DNA of 27,079 nt from Pelargonium nanum (taxonomy: Eukaryota > Streptophyta > Magnoliopsida > Geraniales > Geraniaceae), in NCBI GenBank assembly GCA_036897485.1, contig JAYMTF010001028.1, forward strand, positions 1 to 27,079. Direction: 5' to 3'. Under the pieces are notes generated by a model. The model had not been told where the DNA came from, made no database searches, and saw only the letters and a list, made by a program, of their open reading frames with translations. Every line of letters starts with the position of its first letter. Positions within the stretch are counted from its first letter, which is position 1. Below are positions 10,200 through 19,590 of the stretch, one piece after another. Position numbers and translations under genes: made by a program.

Positions 10200-10335
10200 T
10201 TTTATTTATTTATTATCAGTTGAGATATACAACATGAGCAGCTCTTTCATTTTAACCCAAAATCTCACCACATATTATCGACAATAAAGTTTGAACCCGA
10301 GACATCAAACGAAATCTAAAACAGTGGCCAGCATG
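10200..10335 (-). mobile_element. tRNA-derived SINE, reverse copy of an inverted pair
   Basis: Read on the minus strand, this has TGGCCACTGTT (A-box-like, 10330-10320), TTTAGA, the B-box GGTTCAAACTT (10297-10287), GGGTTAAAATGAAAGAGCTG and the tail TTGTATATCTCAACTGATAA. It is the same family as the copy at 10056-10195 and is tail-to-tail with it, only a few bases apart. Together they form an imperfect long inverted repeat ending about 95 bp upstream of the first site II motif of the UTP12 promoter. Confidence 0.6.
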
Positions 10336-10432
10336 TCATAGTACATGGAAGGAAGTAGAAGGAATTGTATGAAGGTAAAAAAGAGATATTAAAAGGAGTA
10401 CACAATGAATGGTATGAAGGAACTGTATGAGC

Positions 10433-10522
10433 TGGGCCCAGTTCCAGATCCAACAAAATTCAACTGGGCCAAGGCCCAGTATTATCCCGATTGTTTTTTT
10501 TTTACTTCATGCCCAAGGCCCA
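10433..10522 (+). promoter_or_regulatory. Cluster of site II (TGGGCC/GGCCCA) elements in the UTP12 promoter
   Basis: Site II motifs lie at 10433-10440 (TGGGCCCA), 10465-10470 (TGGGCC), 10473-10478 (GGCCCA) and 10517-10522 (GGCCCA), with a partial one at 10511-10515. Such TCP-type GC motifs upstream of a start, often with telo-boxes, are characteristic of plant ribosomal-protein and ribosome-biogenesis promoters. This fits the nucleolar role of the downstream gene. Confidence 0.7.
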
Positions 10523-10625
10523 TAATTGAATTAAAAAAAAAGAAGCAAAAAATGTTGTCTTTATGCTTTTTTTTTGTCATTAATTACAATCCAGACCTTA
10601 GACCTAAAGCTCCAGTTTCAGTGAA

Positions 10626-10650
10626 AAAACCCTTAAACCCCTAAAACCCT
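10626..10650 (+). promoter_or_regulatory. Telo-box-like repeats in the UTP12 leader
   Basis: Successive AAACCCTT, AAACCCCTAA and AAAACCCT words lie 30-55 bp before the ATG. They approximate the plant interstitial telomere motif AAACCCTAA that cooperates with site II elements in translation-machinery genes. None is a perfect 9-mer. Confidence 0.55.
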
Positions 10651-10678
10651 CGCAGCTAAGCAAACCAGAGCTGCGAAA

Positions 10679-13600
10679 ATGGTGAAGGCGTATCTCCGGT
10701 ACGAGCCGGCGGCGGCGTTCGGGGTGATAGCGTCGGTGGAGTCCAACATCACCTACGACAGCTCCGGCAAGCTCCTCCTCGCTCCGGCCCTCGAGAAAAT
10801 CGGCGTCTGGCATGTCCGTCAAGGCGTCTGCACCAAAACCCTATCTCCCTCCGCCGCCTCCCACGGCCCTTCCCTCGCCGTCACCTGCATCGCCTCCTCT
10901 CCCTCCTCCTTCGTAACGACACCTTCTCTCTATACCTCTATTGTGGTTTCAATTGATTGTATTGTTTGATTGATTAATCGATGGATTGACTGATTGCAGG
11001 TAGCTAGTGGCTATGCTGATGGAAGCATCAGACTTTGGGACTCTGAGAAAGGAGATTGTGATACTACTCTGAATGGACACAAAGGAGCTGTCACTGCTCT
11101 GAGATACAACAAGTCTGCTTCTTTTCTTGCTTCTGGAAGCAAAGACAATGACATTATCTTGTGGGATGTTGTTGCAGAGACTGGCCTTTTTCGCCTCCGA
11201 GGGCATCGGGACCAGGTTCTTAATTGGAATTTGATTGCTCCTCAATTTAGTTACCTTTTGTTTTGGATGTGTTTTGATTTTTGTTTTGTTTTTGTTTGTT
11301 GTAGGTCACTGACCTTGTTTTCTTGGATTCGGGTAAAAAACTTGTTAGCTCGTCCAAGGACAAGTTTATGAGAGTGTGGGATCTTGAGACACAGCACTGT
11401 GTGCAAACAATTAGTGGTCATCATAGTGAAATTTGGTCCATAGATGTTGACCCGTTAGAGAGGTATCTTGTCACTGGTTCTGCGGATCCTGAACTTCGAT
11501 TTTACACGATTAAGCATGAGTTGGTGGATAATACGGGTGAAGCTGAGAGTGTGCAGAATGAGGATTCATCCACTCAAAATAAATGGGAAGTTTTGAAGCA
11601 CTTTGGTGAGATTGAGCGACAGTGCAAGGATAGAGTTGCGAATGTGAGGTACAATAAGTCAGGAAATTTGCTGGCTTGTCAAGTGGCGGGCAAGACGGTT
11701 GAGATATTTCAAGTATTGGACGAGGCGGAAGCAAAGCGTAAAGCAAAACGGAGAATTAACCGGAAGAAAGAGAAGAAAGCTGCTAAAGGGGGAGTTGAGG
11801 CAACTGAAAATGGAGATGCAAATGAGGGAACCAAAGAAGAGGGAAATATTCCTGCTTTTGTCGTATCTGATGTTTTTAAGCTTCTTCAAACACTACGAGC
11901 TAGCAAGAAGATATGCTCAATTTCTTTCTGTCCAATTACTCCGAAGAATGCACTGGCTAGTTTGGCATTGTCTTTGAACAATAATTGTTTAGAATTTTAT
12001 TCAGTTGAAAGCAGTGCAGCCGTAAAAACACTTGCTATTGAGCTCCAAGGACACCGTTCTGATGTAAGAAGTGTTACACTTAGCTCAGACAACACTATGT
12101 TATTGTCAACTAGTCACAACGCAGTTAAGATATGGAACCCAAGTACCGGCTCTTGTCTCCGGACTATTGATTCTGGCTACGGATTGTGTGGTTTGTTTGT
12201 GCCTCAGAACAAGTATGCACTTGTTGGAACTAAGGATGGAACCTTGGAAATCATTGATGTTGGAAGTGGCACCCGCCTTGAAGAAGTGAAAGCTCATGGT
12301 GGGTCTGTGCGGTCTATTGTAGCCATTCCTAATGAAAATGGATTTGTGACAGGAAGTGCCGATCACGATGTTAAGTTTTGGGAGTATCAAGTTAAGCAGA
12401 AATCTGGTCAAGTGAGTTCCTTGTTCCATTTATTTTTTATTCTGGTTTTTATTTTAAGCTACAGATTCTATAATTGGGAAAGAAATTCCAAGTTCAAACT
12501 CGTTATGTGGGAACATAATGATTTTTTTCCCTCTGGAGCATAAGACTGCAAATTGTGGCTAGAAAGCTATATAGTATATACTTTTTAAATTCTAGTAATA
12601 CTATGTTCAATTGAGAAAGTCCACGACATGAATAACTAGAGAAACACATATAACTCCATTTTTGGAACAAGTGTGTGGTCATGTTATTGTACATATCTCA
12701 ATAGGACCTCAGATTGTGTAAGAATGATTATCATGCAACACCAACAGAAGATTCTTTCATTTTATCTGCCATTGTGTTTTCTACTTTCTCTCTCTTTTTT
12801 ATTGTCTTTTTAGTACTTGTGATTAGCCATAAAATTATTGTAGTTTAGAATTAAACAAAAGTGCTTATGACCTCTGTGCCAAGTTACAACATTCAGATTT
12901 TCTGTCAGTAAGATTATATGTTGGTTCTGTTTGATTTGCAGGACTCAAAGCAACTAATGGTGTCAAATGTCAGGACCATGAAGATGAACGATGATGTTTT
13001 AGTTATTGCTATTAGTCCTGATTCTAAATATATTGCTGTTGCACTGTTGGATTGCACGGTTAAGGTCAGCTTGAATTCTTCTTCCATATTGTTGGACTTT
13101 ATTGTCTCTTCAATAGGTTTGATGGGCTTGTTATTTTAAATATCTATCTATACTAAATACCATAAACATGAGCACGTAAATGGTATACCAATAGCCTTTA
13201 TGATGACACCTAGACAGGCAACCACACTTGGCATTCATACCATCTCGATCCATCGCTTTTTTTATTTGAATCATATTTACTCATGAAAGGCGGACCTTGG
13301 ATATTGTAAATGACTCCGAATTAGAAAATAGAAGTGGCCCAGCCAGAGCCATTATTGGACTATCTCACAATGGTGTATCATGAGGGCTAAAGGGTGGGAT
13401 GAAGTGGGTTGGCTTGCAGCAGATTCTTTCAATCTATATAAAGTGGGTGAATAATCTCCCGCCTCATTATCTGTTTTATATTATTGTTTACGAGTGCAAC
13501 TATTAGTAGACAAAAGAGTAAAAAGATTAGCACAAGATTAGTATAGAGGTGTGAGCTAGTCAAGTTCAAGGTGTATCAAGACGGGAGTGAGTTATAAAAT

Positions 13601-16600
13601 TGATGAAATTAGTAAAATATGAAGAACTTTCATTCTTATATTTTGATTGAACAAATAGACTTTTATCATTGAAATGGCTAGTGAAACTAATATAATAAGG
13701 ATAGCTAGGCATGGATTAATTGATTTTACTTGAGTGATGATCATTTTCCTCGGATATGTGCTGAAAACTTCTTATGAGCAACGTCTTGTATAAAAATCGC
13801 TTGAATGGGTTGGAATCTGGGGCCCTGGAGGATATATTCTTAATTACTTAACTTCATTCTTTTGCGTAAATATCTTTATGAACTGTTTTTTTTGTGTGTG
13901 CTGCCTTTATGCTTCTGGAGGCCAAATTCTGCATTGTTTGGGAGTTGATGTTTCTGATGAGATTGTATAAACCCATTTTCAGGTCCTCTTTATGGATACA
14001 TTGAAGTTTTTCCTTTCCTTGTATGGTCACAAGCTTCCAGTTCTATGTATGGATATTTCATCAGATGGAGAATTGCTTGTGACTGGCTCTGCAGACAAAA
14101 ATATAAAGATCTGGGGTTTGGATTTTGGCGACTGCCGCAAATCCATTTTTGCTCATGGCGATAGGTGACTCATACTTGTGAATCAAGCTAAAGTAGAAAT
14201 ACTTATTTAGAGTTAAGAAATTGTCTGTAAATTCTTACTAAACTATTTGTATGGCAGTGTTATGGGAGTGCAATTTGTGCGCAACACTCACTACATGTTT
14301 AGTGTCGGAAAAGATCGTCTTGTAAAATACTGGGATGCTGACAAATTTGAGTTGCTTTTAACTCTCGAGGGACACCATGCAGATGTTTGGTGTCTTGCAG
14401 TTAGCAATCGTGGGGATTTTGTTGTGACGGGATCTCATGATCGATCCTTGCGCCGCTGGGATCGTACAGAGGAGCCCTTTTTCATTGAGGTATTTTCATG
14501 TCACTTCCATGATGCTATTCTTTCATATATCACAAAATATCTTTGCATGGAATAGCTCATTTGTTGCTTGCAATAATGTATCACATGCCACTGGATTTGC
14601 AGGAAGAAAAAGAAAAAAGGTTGGAAGAGATGTTCGAGGCTGACCTTGAGGCTGCATTTGATAACAAGTATGCTTCTAAGGAAGAACTGCCAGAGGAGGG
14701 AGCTGTGGCTGTGGCTGGGAAGAAAACTCAAGAAACCCTTACAGCAACTGACTTGATTATTGATTCGCTCGATCTAGCAGAGTTTGAAATGAAGCGAATA
14801 GCAGAATATGAGGTACATTTGGATTATCTGTTCTATTTTATGTTTCCATTTCTGTCCAGTCAGATGTTTATATAGCTTCAACATGCTCGTTATGAAAACA
14901 GAAAGTGTGAGCTCTATCTATTTACCTCCTCTGACTGAGTCCCATTTTAACCCTTTTACTGGATCTTATTATATGTCAAAAAAGATGAAATGAAAAGGTG
15001 AAAAGAAAATGATAAGAGAGTTCATTACGTTTATCTCTTGTCAACGCTATATAGTTGGATATTACTTTTCCCTGTTACACATCCTTCGTCAGGACATAAC
15101 ATCTAGAGTGACTTGTTCCTTGGGGAAGAACTATCACAACTTTGTATAAATGGTCTATGTGTTAATTTCCAACACATACTTCTGAGTAATGTTGGGTTAA
15201 TTAATCCTATCTTGTAATCTAATAGTTTAGTATCGACAATTTATTATCAACATGCTGTAGCTTTCATGTCATTACTATGTTATTTTGCTATGAAAGTTAT
15301 TTCCATTGAATATACTCAAATTTGTTTTTTTGTTTGTTTGTTTTGTTTTATTAATGAAAATTGATTTAATTTGGACAAACAAACTAATGATGTAATGTCT
15401 AAGACATGGTGATATTGATATTTATGCTTTGTAATTCTCAGGAGGAGAAAACCAGAGGCAAAGTTCCTCCATTCCAACCAAATATTATTATGCGCGGGTT
15501 CTCTCCATCAGATTACGTTCTTCATGAACTTTCAAAAGTTCACACCAATGATCTGGAACAGACGTTGCTGGTACGATTGCACTCTGCATTCTTTTATTGT
15601 ATTTTTCTTCTTCGTTTAGATAGGTTACTAATCTTTTGGTTTCTATTTTTAGTTTGGTTACTAATTATGCTTTGATTAATTACAATTTACTCATATGCAA
15701 TTCAGATCAGTGATGCTGGAAATCTAATGTGTAATTTTGGGTACAGGCTTTACCATTCTCGGATGCTTTAAAGCTTCTGTCTTATTTAAAGGACTGGACT
15801 TCATATCCTGACAAGGTTAGCCTATTGTCGTTTCCTTCTGTTCTTGAGGTTCATTTTTGGGTGATGTTGACTTACCTCTATACAAACTCAGTAGTATAGC
15901 TATGCATAAATGCATATACACCGTTCTCATATGTGAACTTGAGACTACCATAGAGATGCTAGGATGGGTTTGGTACTATCTTCTCAACCCCATGAACCAA
16001 GTGCTTGTTTATGATTGAAATTTCCTTCAATGTTACGTCTTCTGATAATCGGGCTACTATGAAACCATGATGTTTTCTTAATAGCTTGGTAAATTAAATG
16101 AATGTTGGTATTTTCTGACTCGGAGTTTGTTTGCAGGTCGAGCTTGTCTGCAGAGTAGCTACAGTACTACTACAAACGCATCATAATCAGTTGGTTACTA
16201 CCCCAGCTGCCAGACCTGTATTGACCGTCCTTAAAGAAATTCTATATGCAAGAGTCAAGGTAATTATATGTTGTAAACATCGATAATCTGACATGATGAA
16301 GTGACTACTAAATGTATCCCTCGGTAGTTACATAACTGGTCATCCCAGCTACAAGATGCATGCATGTACACATGCACCCACATACACAAAAAGTCATCCG
16401 GAATCTTTGCAATCGGGTTCATTTTCTGATACATGTGTTAGTTTCACACTTGCATGTGATATATAAGGATCAAACAGTGAGTTGCATAATAGGCCATCTT
16501 TCTGGTGAAACATTGATGGCTATTATCTCTGTTCAGTTAGAACAAAACCTTGAATTGCCTATGTATAAAATTATAAACGACCGGTGACCCTTGAGGTGAT

Positions 16601-17102
16601 GGGTCGGAGAAGAGAAACAGCTTCTCTGCGAAAGCAGGAGAAAAGTCTACACATACATAGGCAATGTAAATGTAGACTTTTGAAATGTTTTTCATACCCC
16701 TGAAGTTCATTAAACGAAGGACTTGTTCAGTTGGAAGTTGAAGGAACCTAAATTTCTTTCGTTTTTGTTGTTTCAGGGATGCAAAGATACCCTTGGTTTC
16801 AATCTTGCAGCTATGGATCATCTCAAGGTGTGCCATTTCTACAACGCTCATGGATGATCGCAAGACTTTACCTTTTCCTTAAATATTCCAAATCGAGAAG
16901 CGCTAACCCGAAACTTGTTTTTCTTGCATTCTATGTACAGCAATTGATGGCATCAAAGTCAGATGCACTATTTCGAGATGCAAAGTCGAAGTTGTTAGAA
17001 ATCCGGTCATTTCATTCAAAACGACTGGAAGCAAGAACAGAGATCAATGAAGAAAAACGGAGAAAGAAGAAACAGAAGAAATCAAGTGATATACATGCTT
17101 AG
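10679..17102 (+). CDS. UTP12: UTP12/WDR3-like WD40 protein of the small-subunit processome (12 exons, complete)
   Basis: Predicted protein of 945 aa. Exons: 10679-10912, 11000-11215, 11305-12411, 12942-13064, 13983-14164, 14258-14489, 14603-14812, 15442-15570, 15747-15815, 16137-16259, 16777-16827, 16941-17102. All introns are GT-AG and all phases join without a stop (2838 nt). The N-terminus [19 protein letters not shown] matches the plant UTP12/DIP2/WDR3 family. About a dozen WD repeats can be followed by their endings: SIRLWD, IILWD, MRVWD, VKIWN, VKFWE, IKIWG, VKYWD, LRRWD. A basic [11 protein letters not shown]-type segment (about residues 289-312) interrupts the propellers. The C-terminal part (about 770-895, with [15 protein letters not shown] and [16 protein letters not shown]) is the Utp12 domain, and the tail is lysine-rich (nuclear/nucleolar). 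In the family it belongs to the UTP-B subcomplex with PWP2, UTP13, UTP18 and UTP21 and acts in pre-18S rRNA processing. An NCBI-style search would confirm orthology. Confidence 0.93.
12412..12941 (+). other. UTP12 intron 3
   Basis: A 530-bp intron with donor GTGAGT and acceptor TTTGCAG. It is AT-rich with no embedded gene. Open frames that run on from exon 3 into it are read-through artefacts. Confidence 0.85.
13065..13982 (+). other. UTP12 intron 4 (longest, 918 bp)
   Basis: Donor GTCAGC is weak and the acceptor CCATTTTCAG is good. The middle (about 13200-13580) is less AT-rich than the other introns and may hold an old insertion, but I could not match it to a class. No coding frame is seen. 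Confidence 0.75.
14813..15441 (+). other. UTP12 intron 7
   Basis: A 629-bp AT-rich intron, donor GTACAT, acceptor TTCTCAG. It has a TTTG/TTTTG-type simple repeat near 15323-15350 and no gene. Confidence 0.8.
15816..16136 (+). other. UTP12 intron 9
   Basis: A 321-bp intron, donor GTTAGC, acceptor TTTGCAG. Nothing else is recognised in it. Confidence 0.8.
16583..16660 (+). mobile_element. Au-SINE-like relic in UTP12 intron 10
   Basis: GGTGACCCTTGAGGTGATGG, then GAGAAACAGCTTCTCTGCG, AAAGCAGG and AAAAGTCTACACATACA follow the order of the plant Au SINE 3' part (TGACC..GAGGTCACGGG, GGAAACAGCCTCT, GCAGGGTAAGGCTGCGTACA), in sense orientation. The 5' tRNA-like A-box part is missing or too decayed, so this is a truncated copy. 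Recognition is from memory of the consensus. Confidence 0.6.
16641..16681. repeat. Perfect 11-bp inverted repeat at the SINE 3' end
   Basis: AAAAGTCTACA (16641-16651) and TGTAGACTTTT (16671-16681) are exact reverse complements around a 19-nt spacer. The left arm is inside the Au-SINE-like tail and the right arm is outside it. It would form an intronic hairpin in the pre-mRNA. Confidence 0.7.
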
Positions 17103-17475
17103 AACCTGATCAAGGCTTTCCCAGGTTCTTTTGCTTTCATTAATTATAAATTGTTTGTACCATGATCTACCTCTCTTTTTTAAATTCAATTGAAATGAGC
17201 ATGTACGCTTTACGGGTCTCGTAGCCGATATAGTATTTTTGACGAATAGATATGTTAAAATTATTGCCCATTAACAGTGCAAATCCTAAAACAAATTGAA
17301 AGAAATTTTTGCTAGTAGCGTTTAAGGAGAGTTTAGCCTCGGGTTTGCAACCTTGAAGGCACTCGCGGGAGACAAAAACGAAAAAAAGCATCTCCCAATC
17401 CTCTAAGCCTCCTGAACCATCCCGGTCGAAGGGCTATTAAACCTAGTAAACTAAAAAAATGGCCAAATCAGTGAG
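17103..17475. other. Convergent 3' region between UTP12 and expansin
   Basis: This 373-bp stretch must hold the 3' untranslated regions and poly(A) sites of both convergent genes. No canonical AATAAA was seen for either. No gene is found; the open frame on the minus strand here is not protein-like. Confidence 0.7.
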
Positions 17476-18796
17476 CTACTTGAAGTTCTTGCCTTCATAG
17501 GTCTGGCCATATTGCCAGTTCTTGGGAACAATATGCCAGGAAGTGGAGTACCTTCCATCACTGGCTCTGACACGGAAGGTCAGTGACTCGCCGAGCATTC
17601 TGGCTCCGGTGACCCACACTTGACCCCAACTACGCTGCATCATGGTCCATTTGAGCTTGTGATGACCCTTCACTTGCATGCTCGTCACATCTCCTGCGCC
17701 TCCCACATTCGACACCCATACTTCGTTGTAATATGGATTCCCGTTGAGCGTGAACCGAATCCCTCCTTTCTTTTGGCAAGAAATCCTGTAACATGTGAAG
17801 GAATAAGTAATGTTATGTTACTCGATCTCTTAGGAGATGGCTTAGTGGTTTAAGACACATCTTTGGCAGAAGTCGGGGGTTCAAGTTACATTCAGTGGGG
17901 TCGGGATGAGATACAGAAAAGGAGAGCTACTGTTATTGTGTAGCTTAGTTCGTTTCGTTGAGTTAATTTTGAATGTGATTACCTGCGGTATTGGACGGGA
18001 ACAATGCCAGCCTTGTACTCGGCAATTTGGAGAAACGCGTGCTTGGAGAGGTCGAAATGTTCAAGCGGAGGGTTGCACCATCCACCATTGTCGTTCGGGA
18101 GAGCGAAATTAGGCGGGCAATTGTCGGTGGCGGTGACGAAGATGGAGGGCTGGCCAGCCTTGCACCACTGCTCGTCGTCGTAACATTTGATCTCATAACA
18201 AGCACCGCAAGTCTCACCCTGGTTGAACAGTGCCGAGCTCAGCGCCGCCGTATCGTGTCCGTACCCTAGCTTCATCGTGTCCTTGAAGCCACAAGCTCCC
18301 CCTATCGACATAAACACAATAACCCAATTAATATCTTTACTCCTCAAAATGAGCATATTGTTTGAAGGCAATAAACTATGAAAACCATGCATGCGCGTAT
18401 GTGGAAGCCGTTTAACCCGTCTAACCCGTAAAACATGATCCATATAAACTAAACATGTCAAAAATATTGGGTCTGTCGGATCAATATCAACTAATTTATA
18501 TAAACGTATCAAGTCATATAATTTTGAAACGTGTTAACAGTGTCATGTCGTGTGAACATATTTAAATATATATAATTTCTTAACATACCATAAGTTTCAG
18601 CATTTCCTTCATAGAAAGTGGCGTGCGCAGTGACCCAAGGCCCTGGCTTGAACTTTGGCCTATGTCGCAGCTTGCGGTGTTGAAACCCTAGAGATCTTCG
18701 ATACGCCATTGTTTGAGCTTTGTGATCATCTGCATGCACATTTACCAGAAACAACATCAACCATAACAACATGGTTTTTGCATTAATCGACGCCAT
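17476..18796 (-). CDS. Alpha-expansin (3 exons, complete)
   Basis: Predicted 278-aa secreted wall-loosening protein. Exons on the minus strand: 18796-18589, 18301-17983, 17785-17476 (837 nt, GT-AG introns). A signal peptide of about 22 residues ([20 protein letters not shown], then HA) precedes a basic linker of about 30 residues ending [18 protein letters not shown]. The family-45-like domain follows, with GGACGF (70-75), [11 protein letters not shown], and the HFD motif at residues 151-153. The C-terminal binding domain contains [17 protein letters not shown], tryptophans in RSWGQVW and KNWQYG, and the end YEGKNFK typical of alpha-expansins. Eight cysteines are present. Expansins weaken non-covalent cellulose-matrix contacts and act in the apoplast. 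The linker is longer than usual, and [20 protein letters not shown] departs from the common HATFYGG..GTMGGACGYG. An upstream in-frame ATG at 18937 is rejected because it would precede the TATA box and mask the signal peptide. Confidence 0.92.
17831..17955 (+). mobile_element. tRNA-derived SINE inside expansin intron 2
   Basis: The A-box TGGCTTAGTGG (17838-17848) fits the tRNA A-box consensus exactly and is followed by TTTAAGA. The B-box GGTTCAAGTTA is at 17878-17888, 40 bp from the A-box start. AAAGGAGAGCTACTGTTATTG and TGTAGCTTAGTT follow. It is the best preserved copy of the family also seen at 10056-10335 and, as a 3' fragment, in the TLP2 intron. It is antisense to the expansin gene and makes up about 125 of the 197 bp of this intron. 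No clear target-site duplication. Confidence 0.65.
18302..18588 (-). other. Expansin intron 1 with CGTGT/AACCCG repeat remnant
   Basis: A 287-bp intron (minus-strand donor GTATGT, acceptor GTCGATAG). Its middle carries TTTAACCCGTCTAACCCG, AAACGTGTTAACAGTGTC and ATGTCGTGTGAACAT, the same vocabulary as the remnant at 4330-4760. It is probably a decayed insertion of that repeat class. Confidence 0.45.
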
Positions 18797-18883
18797 GAAA
18801 ACAAAACACGATGAAGATGAAGATAACGATATCGATGGTTGATATGCTAGATTCTTGTACTTGTGATGAATGAAAATTAATTG

Positions 18884-18900
18884 TATATATATAGTATATA
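18884..18900 (-). promoter_or_regulatory. TATA box of the expansin gene
   Basis: The minus strand reads TATATACTATATATATA, about 90-105 bp before the expansin ATG at 18796, the right range for a plant TATA box plus leader. Confidence 0.6.
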
Positions 18901-19237
18901 AGCTTGTATCAGTCAATGATTTATTCAGTGGATCCAAACCAATTGCGCCGTTTTTTGAGGGAGTTAGAGATCACTAGCTCCTCACATTTTTCTATTTCCA
19001 TTACAAAAAGCTATTTTGGATCTCTTTTGAGATCTTCAAGCTTTCCATTTCTATATATCTTCCACAAATATATATTTGTGGTTAGAGAATTGGTTATCAT
19101 TATTTACTAAGTTGACTCATTGATAGTGTTACATTTGGTTGCCTCACACTACACGCACTTAACTAAAGAAAAAATGATGTATTTGGGCTCTTGGAGCGAT
19201 ACGAGCCTGGTCCAGATTTTTAAATGACGTTATTTTG
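18901..19237. other. Upstream spacer of the expansin gene
   Basis: Upstream promoter region of the minus-strand expansin gene. No gene and no recognised repeat were seen. Confidence 0.5.
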
Positions 19238-19252
19238 TTAGCACACTGGTCG
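19238..19252 (+). repeat. 15-bp direct repeat, left copy
   Basis: TTAGCACACTGGTCG, identical to 19587-19601. The two copies bracket 334 bp that contain the plastid rDNA fragment, so they may be the target-site duplication or repair junction of that insertion. Confidence 0.75.
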
Positions 19253-19354
19253 TTTTAATTAGCGTTCTTAAGTAAAGAATTAATTCCATTTCATTTCAAT
19301 GTCAGTTGGTGTTCTAAAAGTACATTTTCTAAATTCCAATCCTGAACCCGAGCC

Positions 19355-19590
19355 CAATTCCACAGTCCCTCCCATAGGAGTCTGGGTCGTGTCTTAGTTT
19401 TAGCGTGGCTGATCATATCTCAAACCAGCTACTGATTATGGCTTTGATAAGCTATTGCCTCACCAACTAGCTAATCAGACGCGAGCCCCTCCTCAGGCGG
19501 ATTCCTCCTTTTGCTTCTTAGGCTACGTGGTATTAGCCGCCATTTCTAGCTGATGTTCCCTCTCAAGGGCTGGTTCTTGCGCCTTATTAG
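19355..19590 (-). pseudogene. rrn16: Nuclear insert of plastid 16S rRNA gene (NUPT), decayed fragment
   Basis: The minus strand reads like plastid/bacterial-type 16S rRNA 5' domain. It has AAGAACCAGCCCTTGAGAGG, GGCGGCTAATACCACGTAG, AGCAAAAGGAGGAATCCGCC, GAGGAGGGGCTCGCGTCTGA and TTAGCTAGTTGGTGAGGCAA, then AATCAGTAGCTGGTTTGAGA and AGACTCCTATGGGAGG. In order these correspond to the region from about AACGCGTAAGAACC to the ACTCCTACGGGAGG helix. Most differences from the plastid sequence I remember are G-to-A or C-to-T, the decay expected of methylated nuclear copies. It is only about 236 bp and cannot be a functional rRNA gene. Confidence 0.88.

Larger units (their letters stand above)
16260..16776 (+). 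other. UTP12 intron 10
   Basis: A 517-bp intron, donor GTAATT, acceptor TGTTTCAG. It carries the Au-SINE relic and an inverted repeat, listed separately. Confidence 0.8.

Noticed and set aside
10405-10644. 79-codon open frame upstream of UTP12 beginning MNGMKELYEL
   Set aside because: It overlaps the site II promoter cluster, consists partly of poly-T/poly-A runs and stops before the true ATG; it looks like promoter DNA, not a gene.
11510-12429. Several minus-strand and alternative-frame open frames inside UTP12 exon 3
   Set aside because: Shadows of the long 1107-nt WD40 exon; none has recognisable protein features.
17878-17888. tRNA gene based on A- and B-boxes in expansin intron 2 (also considered at 7060-7110 and 10059-10111)
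   Set aside because: No acceptor stem, anticodon arm or T-stem pairing can be formed; the boxes belong to SINEs.
17979-18512. 177-codon minus-strand frame as a full expansin start
   Set aside because: It reads from intron 1 into exon 2; the acceptor at 18302 and the signal-peptide exon at 18796-18589 give a far better family match.
19355-19590. Functional rRNA gene
   Set aside because: Only a short part of the 5' domain is present, heavily mutated, in a nuclear gene context.
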